Position numbers and translations under genes: made by a program. Shown piece after piece: positions 35,408-43,027 of a stretch of 43,027 nucleotides of DNA; the first letter of the stretch is position 1, and the number at the start of each line of letters is the position of its first letter. Source of the stretch: Planctomycetota bacterium (GTDB lineage Bacteria; Planctomycetota; UBA1135; GCA-002686595); assembly GCA_002720975.1 (NCBI GenBank), contig PBIX01000034.1, positions 1 to 43,027 on the forward strand, in the 5' to 3' direction. The notes under the pieces are model-generated. The model saw only the letters and a program-made list of their open reading frames with translations. It ran no database searches and was not told the DNA's origin.

Positions 35408-35505
35408 GTTCTCTTTATCGCCCTTCCCCGCGACGCGAACAAGTTGTGGCGCACAAGCGCCGACTTGGAAGAACCTACCCCTGAAATCCAAATCGGAGGG
35501 AACCC

Positions 35506-36762
35506 TCAGTTCGACACGGCTTGATCAGAATCGTCGCCTGGGAATGGCCCCACTCCCTCAACGGGATCCGTGATCCGTTGAGTCTCCCACGCACGCAGAT
35601 CTTCGCTCGGAAGGGCTCGAGAATAGTGGTAGCCCTGCACGCCCTGGCAGCCGATTGCCTGCAGTATCTTGGCCGTCTCAGCATCCTCGACGCCTTCGGC
35701 AAGAGAGTACAGGCCCAGGCCGCGAGCCAGCTCGACCATCGCCTTGACGATGACACGCGCATCCGCGTCGTCCTTCAACTTGGAGATGAACGAGCGGTCA
35801 ATCTTGAGCTCCTCGAAAGGCAACTCATACAGGTGCTGCATTGAGCTGAAGCCCGTCCCGAAGTCGTCAATGGAGAGGTGGAACCCCTTGAGCCGGAAGC
35901 GCACCATGATGTCGATGTAGCGCACGGGATCTCGCATGGCCTCGCTCTCGGTGATCTCCAGGATCACACGATCGGGTTCGATGCCTGCTGCACGGGTCCA
36001 TTCCTCCAGATGGTCCGGGTACTCCAGATCATCAAAGAGGACCGGTGAGTAGTTCACGCACAGACTTGCATCACCCCACCAGGGCTCGATGGAGGCGAGC
36101 GATTTCTGAACAACCACGCGGGTCAGCTCCCCCATCAGGCCCGCCTCGATGGCCAAGGGAATGAAGGTACTGGGAGGTACGTCGCCCAATTGTGAGCTTC
36201 TCCAGCGCGCCAAGGCCTCGTAGCCCGTGGTTTTGCCCGTCGCCAGGCTCACCTTGGGCTGAAAGTGGACGTCCAACTCACCGCGCTCCAGGGCAGCCGC
36301 AAGCTCGTCCTTGCTGGGCCTGCGGCCCTTGGTAGCGACCTGCAGGGGACGGAGCAGGTTCTGGAGAACGGTCAACTCCATGGGCTTGGAGGAGGGTTCG
36401 ACCATCCTCAGCCCCAGCTCATCGCCCAGCCGTCTGGCGGCCTCCAGGACCTCCTTGGCCGTCCCGGACATCAGGCAGATCCGAGCCTGGCAATCAGCCG
36501 CGGCCAAGCGGCGCAGAACCTCCACCCCGTCCACACCTGGCATGTTCAGGTCCAACAGGACGAGGCCCGTCCGTCCCTTCACATCGAACAGTTCGGCATT
36601 CAAGGCACCGCTGACACAGTCGGACACGATGTTCATTTTCTCCGCGACCTTCTCGATCAGTCTGCAGATGCGCTCGTCGTCATCGACAATCAGGAGATTC
36701 GCCATGGACTGGGTCATCCTTCCACCGCTGTTCGGGGTTGTGGTCTCAGGAGTAGTCATCAT
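35506..36762 (-). CDS. Response regulator with EAL (cyclic di-GMP phosphodiesterase) domain
   Basis: 418 residues. The receiver domain (about 22-140) has LLIVDDDE and phospho-acceptor D71 in LVLLDLNMPG. The EAL domain (about 150-400) has YEALARW, the ITESEA stretch, SIDDFGTGFSS, ELKIDRSFI and AEGVED, so the metal and catalytic residues look intact and hydrolysis of c-di-GMP is likely. Several Met codons near the N-terminus make the start uncertain (36762, 36759, 36720). It lies 98 nt upstream of the sigma factor on the same strand and is divergent from the FixJ-like regulator. No kinase is adjacent. Confidence 0.92.
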   Translation of the reverse strand: MMTTPETTTPNSGGRMTQSMANLLIVDDDERICRLIEKVAEKMNIVSDCVSGALNAELFDVKGRTGLVLLDLNMPGVDGVEVLRRLAAADCQARICLMSGTAKEVLEAARRLGDELGLRMVEPSSKPMELTVLQNLLRPLQVATKGRRPSKDELAAALERGELDVHFQPKVSLATGKTTGYEALARWRSSQLGDVPPSTFIPLAIEAGLMGELTRVVVQKSLASIEPWWGDASLCVNYSPVLFDDLEYPDHLEEWTRAAGIEPDRVILEITESEAMRDPVRYIDIMVRFRLKGFHLSIDDFGTGFSSMQHLYELPFEELKIDRSFISKLKDDADARVIVKAMVELARGLGLYSLAEGVEDAETAKILQAIGCQGVQGYHYSRALPSEDLRAWETQRITDPVEGVGPFPGDDSDQAVSN

Positions 36763-36921
36763 TGAGGGGCAGAGAGGGACTTGGTTCGGGAGAGAGGGGG
36801 CGTTGGCAGGTGGTCCGCCCTGAACGCTAGACTCGCCCGCATACCCATCCCTGTCAACGCTGGCAGTGCATGGGGGAGGGTTGGAAATACCAAGGCGGAT
36901 TCGCTCCGGCGGTCCACTTAT

Positions 36922-36950
36922 TTCACTGCGCGGGGACTAGAGTGTATTCT
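36922..36950 (+). promoter_or_regulatory. Possible sigma-70-type promoter of the FixJ-like gene
   Basis: TTCACT (36922-36927) and TATTCT (36945-36950) with a 17-nt spacer; each matches four of six consensus bases. It would start transcription about 45 nt before ATG 37000. The rest of the divergent region 36763-36999 shows nothing recognisable. Confidence 0.35.
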
Positions 36951-36999
36951 CCATTAGCGCAGACCCAGCGGTCCACCAGCAGGAGCAACCGCCGGTGAC

Positions 37000-37677
37000 A
37001 TGCTCGGCAAATTCCCCTCCTGGATACGACACATGCCCCCCCAAGAACCTTCATCCCCACTTCCCCGTGGTTCCCAGTCCACTGTGTATGTCGTGGATGA
37101 TGATGAGCGCATCCGACGCCTGATCGGCCGCTTGCTTGACGACGTGGGAATTGCACATGAAGCGTTCCCCGATGCGGAGTCCTTCCTGGAGGAATTCGTC
37201 CCGGGCTCTCCTGGTTGTCTCCTACTCGATGTGCGCATGCCCGGGATGGGAGGGCGCGTGCTTCAGGACACACTCATCGAAAGAAAGATCAACCTGCCCA
37301 TCCTCTTCATGACCGGCTACGGGGAGGTCTCGGTGGCCGTCGAAGCCCTGCACCATGGTGCCGTGGACTTCCTGGAGAAGCCCCTGAGCCCGCAGCAGCT
37401 CATCGATCGGGTCCAGGTCGCCCTGAACGAGGACAATGAGCGCCGCAGCCAGGACTCCGTGCGCGAGGAGCATGCCTCCATCATGTCTCAACTGACTGAG
37501 CGGGAGATGGAGGTGGTCGAGATGCTTCTCGAAGGCAAGACCAACAAGCAGATCGCCTACAAGCTCTCTGTCTCCTCCCAAGCCATCGACGCCCGGCGAC
37601 TGAATGCCATGAAGAAGCTGGGAGTAAGCTCCGTGGCTGAATTGGTGGCCTTGGTGCTTCGCATCCGCAACAGCTGA
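37000..37677 (+). CDS. FixJ-like response regulator
   Basis: 225 residues. The receiver (about 27-145) has YVVDDDERIRR, phospho-acceptor D77 in CLLLDVRMPGMGG, LFMTGYGEVSVAVEAL and the Lys in DFLEKPLSP; the VEALHHGAVDFLEKP stretch is typical of FixJ/TtrR regulators. A LuxR helix-turn-helix follows (about 165-222: LTEREMEVVEMLLEGKTNKQ). ATG 37000 is used; ATG 37033 is an alternative. No cognate kinase is adjacent; the FixL-like PAS kinase 17.5 kb upstream is one candidate. It is 97 nt upstream of the formate dehydrogenase operon on the same strand, suggesting control of that operon in response to oxygen or redox state. Confidence 0.92.
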   Translation: MLGKFPSWIRHMPPQEPSSPLPRGSQSTVYVVDDDERIRRLIGRLLDDVGIAHEAFPDAESFLEEFVPGSPGCLLLDVRMPGMGGRVLQDTLIERKINLPILFMTGYGEVSVAVEALHHGAVDFLEKPLSPQQLIDRVQVALNEDNERRSQDSVREEHASIMSQLTEREMEVVEMLLEGKTNKQIAYKLSVSSQAIDARRLNAMKKLGVSSVAELVALVLRIRNS

Positions 37678-37762
37678 ACGGGCACCGAGTGCCCAGGCTG
37701 GCATTCGCTCATACGCCTGGCATAACCCGACATCGGGACTCGATGAGTTCGGCCCGCCCGGC

Positions 37763-37768
37763 TACCCT
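37763..37768 (+). promoter_or_regulatory. Putative -10 box for a leaderless formate dehydrogenase mRNA
   Basis: TACCCT ends exactly 6 nt before GTG 37775. The sequence GCTACCCTGT is identical to that before the esterase gene at 42169-42178. No ribosome-binding site precedes the GTG. Confidence 0.45.
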
Positions 37769-37774
37769 GTTCTG

Positions 37775-39409
37775 GTGCCCGCCTCCCCCACCGACGAACA
37801 GCTGATCACGCGCTGGCAGGATGAGCCTGCGCCCTTGCTTCCGCTGCTGCACGCCTTCAACGAACGAGACGGTCACCTCTCCCGCGAGTCTTTGGAGGCC
37901 ATCTCCGCAGGGCTACGCATCCCCCTGGCAGAGGTGCATGGGAGCGTGACTTTCTATCACCACATTTCCGATGAGCCGGAGTCCAGGGACAGGCCACGGG
38001 TCTGCATGGGTCCCATCTGTCGTCTGAATGGGTCGGAGCAGCTGCTTCACGACCTGGACGGCGCAGAGCCCATGGCGTGCGCCGGACGCTGCGATGACCC
38101 CATCCCCGTATTGCAAGCCGACCGGGGACTGGTGGGGCGCCCCGGCGACGAGCTGCAGCAAGTCCCCTCTCCGCTGCCTCCTCCCAATCCCGCTGGCATC
38201 GAAGAGTGCTGCCTGGCAAACGTGCGCGAACCGGACCGCGCCGCCTGCTCAGGCTACGTGCGCACGGGCGGCTACGCGGCCCTGGCCAAGGCACGCGCAA
38301 TGGAACCGGAGGAGATCCTGCAGGTGCTTGAGGCCTCGGGCCTTGCTGGGCGTGGAGGCGCCGGCTTTCCCACGGCCACGAAGTGGCGGGCCGTGCGCGA
38401 TGCCCAGGGCGGACCCAAGACTCTGGTCTGCAATGCAGACGAGGGCGAGCCCGGGTGCTTCAAGGACCGTGTACTCCTCGACCACGACCCACATGCGATC
38501 CTGGAAGGCATGGCCATCGCGGGCCTGGCCACCGGAGCCACGCGCGGCTTCATCTACCTACGCTACGAGTATCCCCAGACCCAGGCCATCCTGGAGCGCG
38601 CACTGGAGGAAGCCGAAGAGCACCTGGACGGCTTTGAGTTCTGCGTACGACGCGGTGCGGGTGCCTACATCTGTGGCGAGGAGACCTCGCTCTTGAACAG
38701 CCTGGAGGGTAGGCATCCCTTCCCGCGCAACCGTCCTCCCTTTCCCGTCACCCACGGCTTCGAACAAACGCCCACAGCAGTCAACAACGTGGAGACCCTG
38801 GCCAGCGTTGCGCCCATTCTCCACCGCGGGGCCGAGTGGTACGCGGGGCTCGGCCTTGGGGAGCATCGGGGCACAAAGCTCATCAGCCTCTCAGGGGACG
38901 TCGAGCGGCCTGGCAACTATGAGATCCCCATGGGCTTCCCGCTCAAGACCCTGCTGTTCGATTGGGCCGGAGTGCCCGAAGGGCGGACTGTCCAGGCGGT
39001 GACCATGGCCGGACTCTCGGGCGGCTTCCTCGGGGCCGAAGACCTCGACGTCACCCTCGACGAGGCCTGCCTACGAGCCAAGGGCTCCTTCCTGGGTGCC
39101 GGCGGCATCATGGCCTTCGACGACAGGCGGGACATGTTTGAGATCGCACGCCAGTCCATGGAGTTCTTCGCCAGCGAGTCCTGCGGCAAGTGCTTCCCCT
39201 GCCGAATCGGCACCGAGCGCCTGGTCGAGCGACTCGGCGATCCCTCGGGGCCCCTGGATCCAGCCGCGTGGACCGAAGAGGTGCGGGCCATCGGCCAAGC
39301 CATGACCCAGCTCAGCGCCTGCGGCCTGGGCAGATCCGCACCTTTGATCACTGAGAGTCTCCTGCGTCTGTTCCCCGCGGAGGTCAGCGGCAAGCTAGGG
39401 GCAGAATGA
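37775..39409 (+). CDS. NAD-binding formate dehydrogenase subunit, NuoE-NuoF fusion
   Basis: 544 residues. Residues 1-125 are a NuoE-type thioredoxin-like [2Fe-2S] domain with C77-x4-C82 and C102-x3-C106. A NuoF-type domain follows: FMN-binding GRGGAGFPTATKW, NAD-binding VCNADEGEPGCFKD, GAGAYICGEETSLLNSLEG, and the [4Fe-4S] site C470-x2-C473-x2-C476 with C516. It takes electrons from the catalytic subunit and reduces NAD+, as in NAD-linked formate dehydrogenases and bidirectional hydrogenases; a fused E-F chain is less common than separate genes. GTG 37775 is the only sensible start. Its stop overlaps the next start as ATGA, so the two subunits are co-translated. Confidence 0.93.
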   Translation: MPASPTDEQLITRWQDEPAPLLPLLHAFNERDGHLSRESLEAISAGLRIPLAEVHGSVTFYHHISDEPESRDRPRVCMGPICRLNGSEQLLHDLDGAEPMACAGRCDDPIPVLQADRGLVGRPGDELQQVPSPLPPPNPAGIEECCLANVREPDRAACSGYVRTGGYAALAKARAMEPEEILQVLEASGLAGRGGAGFPTATKWRAVRDAQGGPKTLVCNADEGEPGCFKDRVLLDHDPHAILEGMAIAGLATGATRGFIYLRYEYPQTQAILERALEEAEEHLDGFEFCVRRGAGAYICGEETSLLNSLEGRHPFPRNRPPFPVTHGFEQTPTAVNNVETLASVAPILHRGAEWYAGLGLGEHRGTKLISLSGDVERPGNYEIPMGFPLKTLLFDWAGVPEGRTVQAVTMAGLSGGFLGAEDLDVTLDEACLRAKGSFLGAGGIMAFDDRRDMFEIARQSMEFFASESCGKCFPCRIGTERLVERLGDPSGPLDPAAWTEEVRAIGQAMTQLSACGLGRSAPLITESLLRLFPAEVSGKLGAE

Positions 39410-42108
39410 GCCTCGATCTCACGCTTGACGGTCAGGTTGTTCCCTTCCAGGAGGGAGAGACCCTCTACGAGGTGGCCCATCGCCACGGCGACAAGATCCC
39501 CACCCTGTGCTACGACAAGCGACTCAAGCCCCTGGGGGCCTGCAGGCTCTGCGTTGTAGAGGTGGAAGGCGCCAACGGGCCCTTGGCTTCCTGCACGACC
39601 CCCGCCCGGGAGGGCATGGTCGTACGCACGGTCACTGAGGACCTTGAGCAACACCGCAAGACCCTGGTGGACCTGGTGCTCTCGGAGAACCCCAAGGGAG
39701 CCGAGATCACCCCCCTGCGTGGTCTGGCCTCCCAGGAGCTCGCCCAGCTCTCGGTCCGCTACGGATCCGACGGTACGCGCTTCGCGGGAGCCACCTCCGG
39801 ACACCCACGCCTGGACGATCCCAATCCGATGATCCTGCGGGACTACGAGCACTGCATCAGCTGCTACCGCTGCGTGCGTGTGTGTGCGGAGCAGGAGGGC
39901 GACTACGCGATCAGTATCACCGGACGCGGCTTCGGGACCCGGATCAGCGCCGAGTTCGACGTGGATCTGCAGGACAGCGACTGCACCTTCTGCGGCCAGT
40001 GCGTCCAGACGTGCCCGACCGGAGCCCTGGGCGACCAGCTTGCCCTGCAGTACACCGACCTGCCCGAGCCCATCAACGCCACACGCTCTATCTGCCCCTA
40101 CTGCGGCGTTGGGTGCAGCGTAGACCTGCTTACCAAGGGCGAGACCCTGGTGGGTGTCCAGCCCGCCATGGACGGCCCGGCCAATGAAGGCGCCCTGTGT
40201 ATCAAGGGCCAGTTCGCATGGGAGTGGGTGCAACACCCCGACCGACTGAAGGAGCCGCTGGTACGCAAGGACGGCGAGTTGGTTCCAGCCAGCTGGGAGG
40301 AGGCCCTCGACCGCGCGGCGGCCGGGTTCGCCCAGACCGCCGCAAGACACGGTCGCCAGTCGATCTACGCCGTCGCCTCAGGCCGCGCACCCCATGAGTC
40401 GGCCTACTCGGTGCAGAAGTTCATCCGAGTCAACTTCGGGTCAAACCAGATCGATAATTGCAGCCGTGCCTGACACGCCCCCACGGTGGCCGGTCTGGCC
40501 GCCACACTCGGACGGGGCGCGATGTCGAATCCTCTGGCCGACATGGATAAGCCGGATGTCATCTTCTGCATCGGCACGAATATGACCGAGGCCCACCCGG
40601 TGGCGGCCACCCGCCTCAAGCAGGCTCAGGCCAAGGGCGCCATCCTCATCGTGGCAGACCCGCGACATATCCCCCTTGCCCGGCGCGCCGACCTCCATCT
40701 GCAACTCCAGGTGGGAACGGACGTGGCCCTGCTGGGCGCGATGGCCCACGTGATCGCCGAGAGAGGCCTGATGGATGAGGCCTTCATCGCCGAGCGCACG
40801 GAAGGCTGGGACGATCTACGCGAGCACCTGAAGAGCTTCACACCCCAGTGGGCTGAAGAGATCACCGGTGTACCCGCCGCCTTGATTGAGCGGGCGGCGG
40901 TGCTCTTCGCACAAGCCGATCGCGGAGCCATCTACTACACGCTCGGCATCACCGAGCACATCTCCGGGGTGGACAACGTGCAGAGCCTGTCCAACCTGGC
41001 CCTGATGACGGGTAACCTGGGCCGGGAGGGAACGGGCATCAATCCCATGCGGGGCCAGAACAACATCCAGGGGGCCGGAGACTGCGGGGCTCTGCCCAGC
41101 AGCTACCCCGGCTTCCAGCCTGTCAGCGACCCGGCCATGCAAGCGAAGTTTGAAGAGGCTTGGGGCACGAAGGTGGATCTGGAGCCCGGCATGACCAAGG
41201 TGCGGGCCCTGGAGCACGCTGGAGAGAAGATCTACGCCATGCTCATCTGTGGCGAGAACACCCTGGTCTCCGACCCTGACAAGAGCCACTGCGAGCGCGC
41301 TCTGGAGCGACTGGATCACCTCGTGGTCATCGACATCTTCAAGACTGAGACCGCGGAGTTGGCAGACGTGATCCTGCCTGCCTCGGCATGGGCTGAAACC
41401 GACGGGGTCTTCACCAACACCGAACGCCGGCCCCAACGAGTGCGGGCTGCCGTTTCCGCCCAGGGTCAGGCGCGCCCTGATTGGTGGATCCTGGCGGAGA
41501 TCTCCAAGCGCCTGGGTAGCGACCGATTCGAATACAACTCGGCTGCAGAGGTGTTCAACGAATTCTGCTCCCTCTCTCCCCTCTATGCGGGCCTCGACTG
41601 GGATCGGATCGACGGGGGCGGCTACCAGTGGCCCGTCCCCGCAGCCGATCACCCGGGCACCCCGATGCTGCACGTGGATGAGTTCCCCAGGGGAAAGGGG
41701 CTCTTCAAGACCCCCTCCTACAGGGACCCGGCGGAGGTCGTGAGCGAAGAGTTTCCGGTCTGGCTCACCACGGGACGGAGGCTGGAGCACTACCACACGC
41801 GCACCATGAGCGGCCGCTCGACGGGGACCGAGTATCTCGTGCCCGAGGAGACCCTGGAGGTCCATCCGGCGGACGTGCAGGCCTGGGGCCTGAAGCACGG
41901 CGGCATGGCACGCATGTCGAGCCCCCGGGGGAGCGTTCTGGTACGCGTGGCCAGCGATGACACCTCGCCTCCGGGCACGGTGTTCTGCAGCTTTAGCTTC
42001 AGCGATGTGCCCGTGAACATCCTGACGGGATCGGGCTACGACCCGATCACCGACACCGCCGAGTTGAAAGTCTGTCCCGTACGGGTCGAGCCCGCTCCTG
42101 ACAACTAG
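39406..42108 (+). CDS. fdhA: Selenocysteine-containing NAD-dependent formate dehydrogenase catalytic subunit
   Basis: Molybdenum or tungsten bis-MGD enzyme oxidising formate to CO2 in the cytoplasm. 900 residues when TGA 40471-40473 is read as Sec356. N-terminus: NuoG-like [2Fe-2S] (C35, C46, C49, C63), then two ferredoxin clusters (C150/153/156/160 and C193/196/199/203). The catalytic part has C230, C233, C237 and C265 for its own [4Fe-4S], then IDNCSRA-U-HAPTVAGLA with the catalytic His after Sec, as in E. coli FdhF, then GTGINPMRGQNNIQGAGDCG and a full C-terminal domain in the same frame. The NuoG-type His/Cys cluster expected near residue 92-105 is missing (LSENPKGAEITPL). A strong SECIS follows the UGA. 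Read as a stop, the TGA would remove most of the molybdopterin domain. Confidence 0.96.
40471..40519 (+). promoter_or_regulatory. Bacterial SECIS element of the formate dehydrogenase gene
   Basis: UGA 40471-40473, then a hairpin GGUGGCC (40485-40491), loop GGUCU (40492-40496), GGCCGCC (40497-40503), all seven positions pairing (one U-G). The loop begins after exactly 18 nt, the same spacing and the same loop bases as E. coli fdhF. A lower helix CGCCCC (40476-40481) / GGGGCG (40514-40519) extends it. This is the signal bound by SelB. Confidence 0.9.
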
Positions 42109-42170
42109 AGGGTTGGAGATGAGCAAGGGGATAGGGTCCCAATGAGTGCCCCCATGCGGCCTCCTGCTGC

Positions 42171-42176
42171 TACCCT
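42171..42176 (+). promoter_or_regulatory. Putative -10 box for a leaderless esterase mRNA
   Basis: TACCCT ends exactly 6 nt before ATG 42183, within the 10-mer GCTACCCTGT also found before the formate dehydrogenase operon. No ribosome-binding site is present. Confidence 0.45.
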
Positions 42177-42182
42177 GTGCCC

Positions 42183-43027
42183 ATGACCCTCCTCACTCCC
42201 TGCCTCACTGCCCTCACCCTTTGTGCTGTTATGGCTCCTACACAAGAGCCCACGCGTGACTTCCTTGCCGGTCAGGTACAAGTCGGCGAGACAGCATACC
42301 CCTATGCACTCCTTCCCCCGGCCGAGATCGTGGAGGGCCAGCGCTACCCGCTCGTTGTCTTCTTGCACGGCATCGGTGAACGAGGAAGCGACAACGAACT
42401 CCAGAAGGAGCACTTCCCAAGACGCATGGCCGCCGCGGCGTATTCCAAGCGCTTCCCGTGTTTCGTCCTGGCTCCCCAATGTCCCAAGGACCAGCGTTGG
42501 GCAAACGTCCGCACGTTGGAGAGTGGCCGAAGGATCCAAGAACCTGAACCCACGGGAGCCATGCAGGGGGCGATCGCGGCCTTGGCTGAGGTGGTCCGTA
42601 CGCAGCCCGTCGACATGCAACGCATCGCTCTGACAGGCCTGTCCATGGGAGGCTCCGGTGCCTGGGATCTGGCCACACGTCACCCGGGCTGGTTCTCCGC
42701 AGCAGCCCCGGTTTGCGGCGGAGGAGATCCCGAGACCGTCGTCCGTCTGGCCGGCCTCCCAGTCATGGTGTGGCACGGTGCGAAGGACACGGTCGTCCCC
42801 ACCAGACGCTCTCGCGAGATGGTCGAGGCCCTACGCAAATTGAAGCACCCGGTGGAGTACACGGAGTTGCCCGGAGTCCACCACGACGCCTGGAACCACG
42901 CCTATGCCCCGGATGGCTGCCTGGAGAACCTGATCGGGGCTCGCCGCGACCCCGAGAGTATCCAGGTGGAAACGGCCCGACTCCTGGCAAGGGCCCTCGC
43001 TCCCGACGAGCGCGTCGCATTCTTGGG
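42183..43027 (+). CDS. Exported esterase / alpha-beta hydrolase (cut by window edge)
   Basis: At least 281 residues, open to the right edge. A short hydrophobic N-terminus (LLTPCLTALTLCAVMA) looks like a signal peptide. The catalytic set is YPLVVFLHGIGERG (oxyanion region), nucleophile S154 in LTGLSMGGSG, acid D in WHGAKDTVVP and His in PGVHHDAW. This is the plan of secreted phospholipase/carboxylesterase-type enzymes, including feruloyl and acetyl-xylan esterases; the substrate is not evident. It is 74 nt after formate dehydrogenase with its own likely promoter, so it is probably a separate unit. Confidence 0.9.
   Translation, partial: MTLLTPCLTALTLCAVMAPTQEPTRDFLAGQVQVGETAYPYALLPPAEIVEGQRYPLVVFLHGIGERGSDNELQKEHFPRRMAAAAYSKRFPCFVLAPQCPKDQRWANVRTLESGRRIQEPEPTGAMQGAIAALAEVVRTQPVDMQRIALTGLSMGGSGAWDLATRHPGWFSAAAPVCGGGDPETVVRLAGLPVMVWHGAKDTVVPTRRSREMVEALRKLKHPVEYTELPGVHHDAWNHAYAPDGCLENLIGARRDPESIQVETARLLARALAPDERVAFL

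Noticed and set aside
38917..40350. 477-codon minus-strand frame
   Set aside because: Antisense to formate dehydrogenase subunits with intact motifs.
40471..40473. The TGA as a true stop or pseudogene mutation in formate dehydrogenase
   Set aside because: Position at the family's Sec site and the matching SECIS make read-through far more likely; the downstream frame is fully intact.
1..43027. tRNA, rRNA, insertion sequences, phage genes, CRISPR arrays and Sec-synthesis genes
   Set aside because: None recognisable by eye; a covariance-model tRNA search was not possible, so a missed tRNA cannot be wholly excluded.

Overview
The window comes from a GC-rich bacterial chromosome. A very large secreted protein, a mono-heme protein of a type I associate with planctomycetes, a cytochrome oxidase operon headed by a cupredoxin-like lipoprotein, and many PAS, receiver and sigma regulators suggest an uncultured Planctomycetota-like organism. 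No rRNA, tRNA, CRISPR array, phage or insertion sequence is recognisable, so this assignment is an inference. The organism has both oxygen-respiring and anaerobic-type redox enzymes.

Layout. 1-5095 (minus): an SPFH/prohibitin trio (HflK-like, HflC-like and a third paralogue) feeding by overlap into a P-type heavy-metal ATPase cut by the left edge. 5416-6375 (minus): a secreted thioredoxin-fold protein whose active site reads U-G-P-C through an in-frame UGA. 6815-13105 (plus): a secreted protein of about 2,096 residues. 13135-16033 (minus): a translationally coupled FGGY kinase, class II aldolase and HAD phosphatase operon. 16180-17454 (minus): a mono-heme exported protein. 17524-20299 (plus): a soluble three-PAS histidine kinase with a FixL-like PAS domain, then a NarL-type regulator. 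20312-25384 (minus): a cytochrome c oxidase operon (lipoprotein, II, I, two III-like subunits, IV) ending in a small membrane protein with an in-frame UGA directly after a Cys codon. 25903-30594 (plus): an extended pyruvate:ferredoxin oxidoreductase, convergent with a membrane [4Fe-4S] protein. 31957-36762: two exported hydrolase-type proteins, a sigma-28-family factor and a receiver-EAL protein. 37000-42108 (plus): a FixJ-like regulator, then a NAD-linked formate dehydrogenase made of a NuoE-NuoF fusion and a molybdenum catalytic subunit with selenocysteine. 42183-end: an exported esterase, cut by the right edge.

The main result is that three genes appear to be read through UGA as selenocysteine. 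The formate dehydrogenase case is close to certain: its UGA lies exactly where the family has Sec, and 18 nucleotides later there is a hairpin with the same GGUCU apical loop as E. coli fdhF. Given that this organism decodes Sec, the other two (U-G-P-C thioredoxin fold and the C-U protein of the oxidase operon) become credible selenoproteins that ordinary gene calling would split or lose. No selA, selB, selD or tRNA-Sec lies in the window.

Taken together, the region looks like a redox-switch neighbourhood. Formate and pyruvate oxidation feed NADH and ferredoxin, a cytochrome oxidase consumes oxygen, and FixL/FixJ-like regulators could set the balance. Four plus-strand genes share a TAnnnT box ending exactly 6 nt before the start codon, which suggests that leaderless mRNAs are common here.
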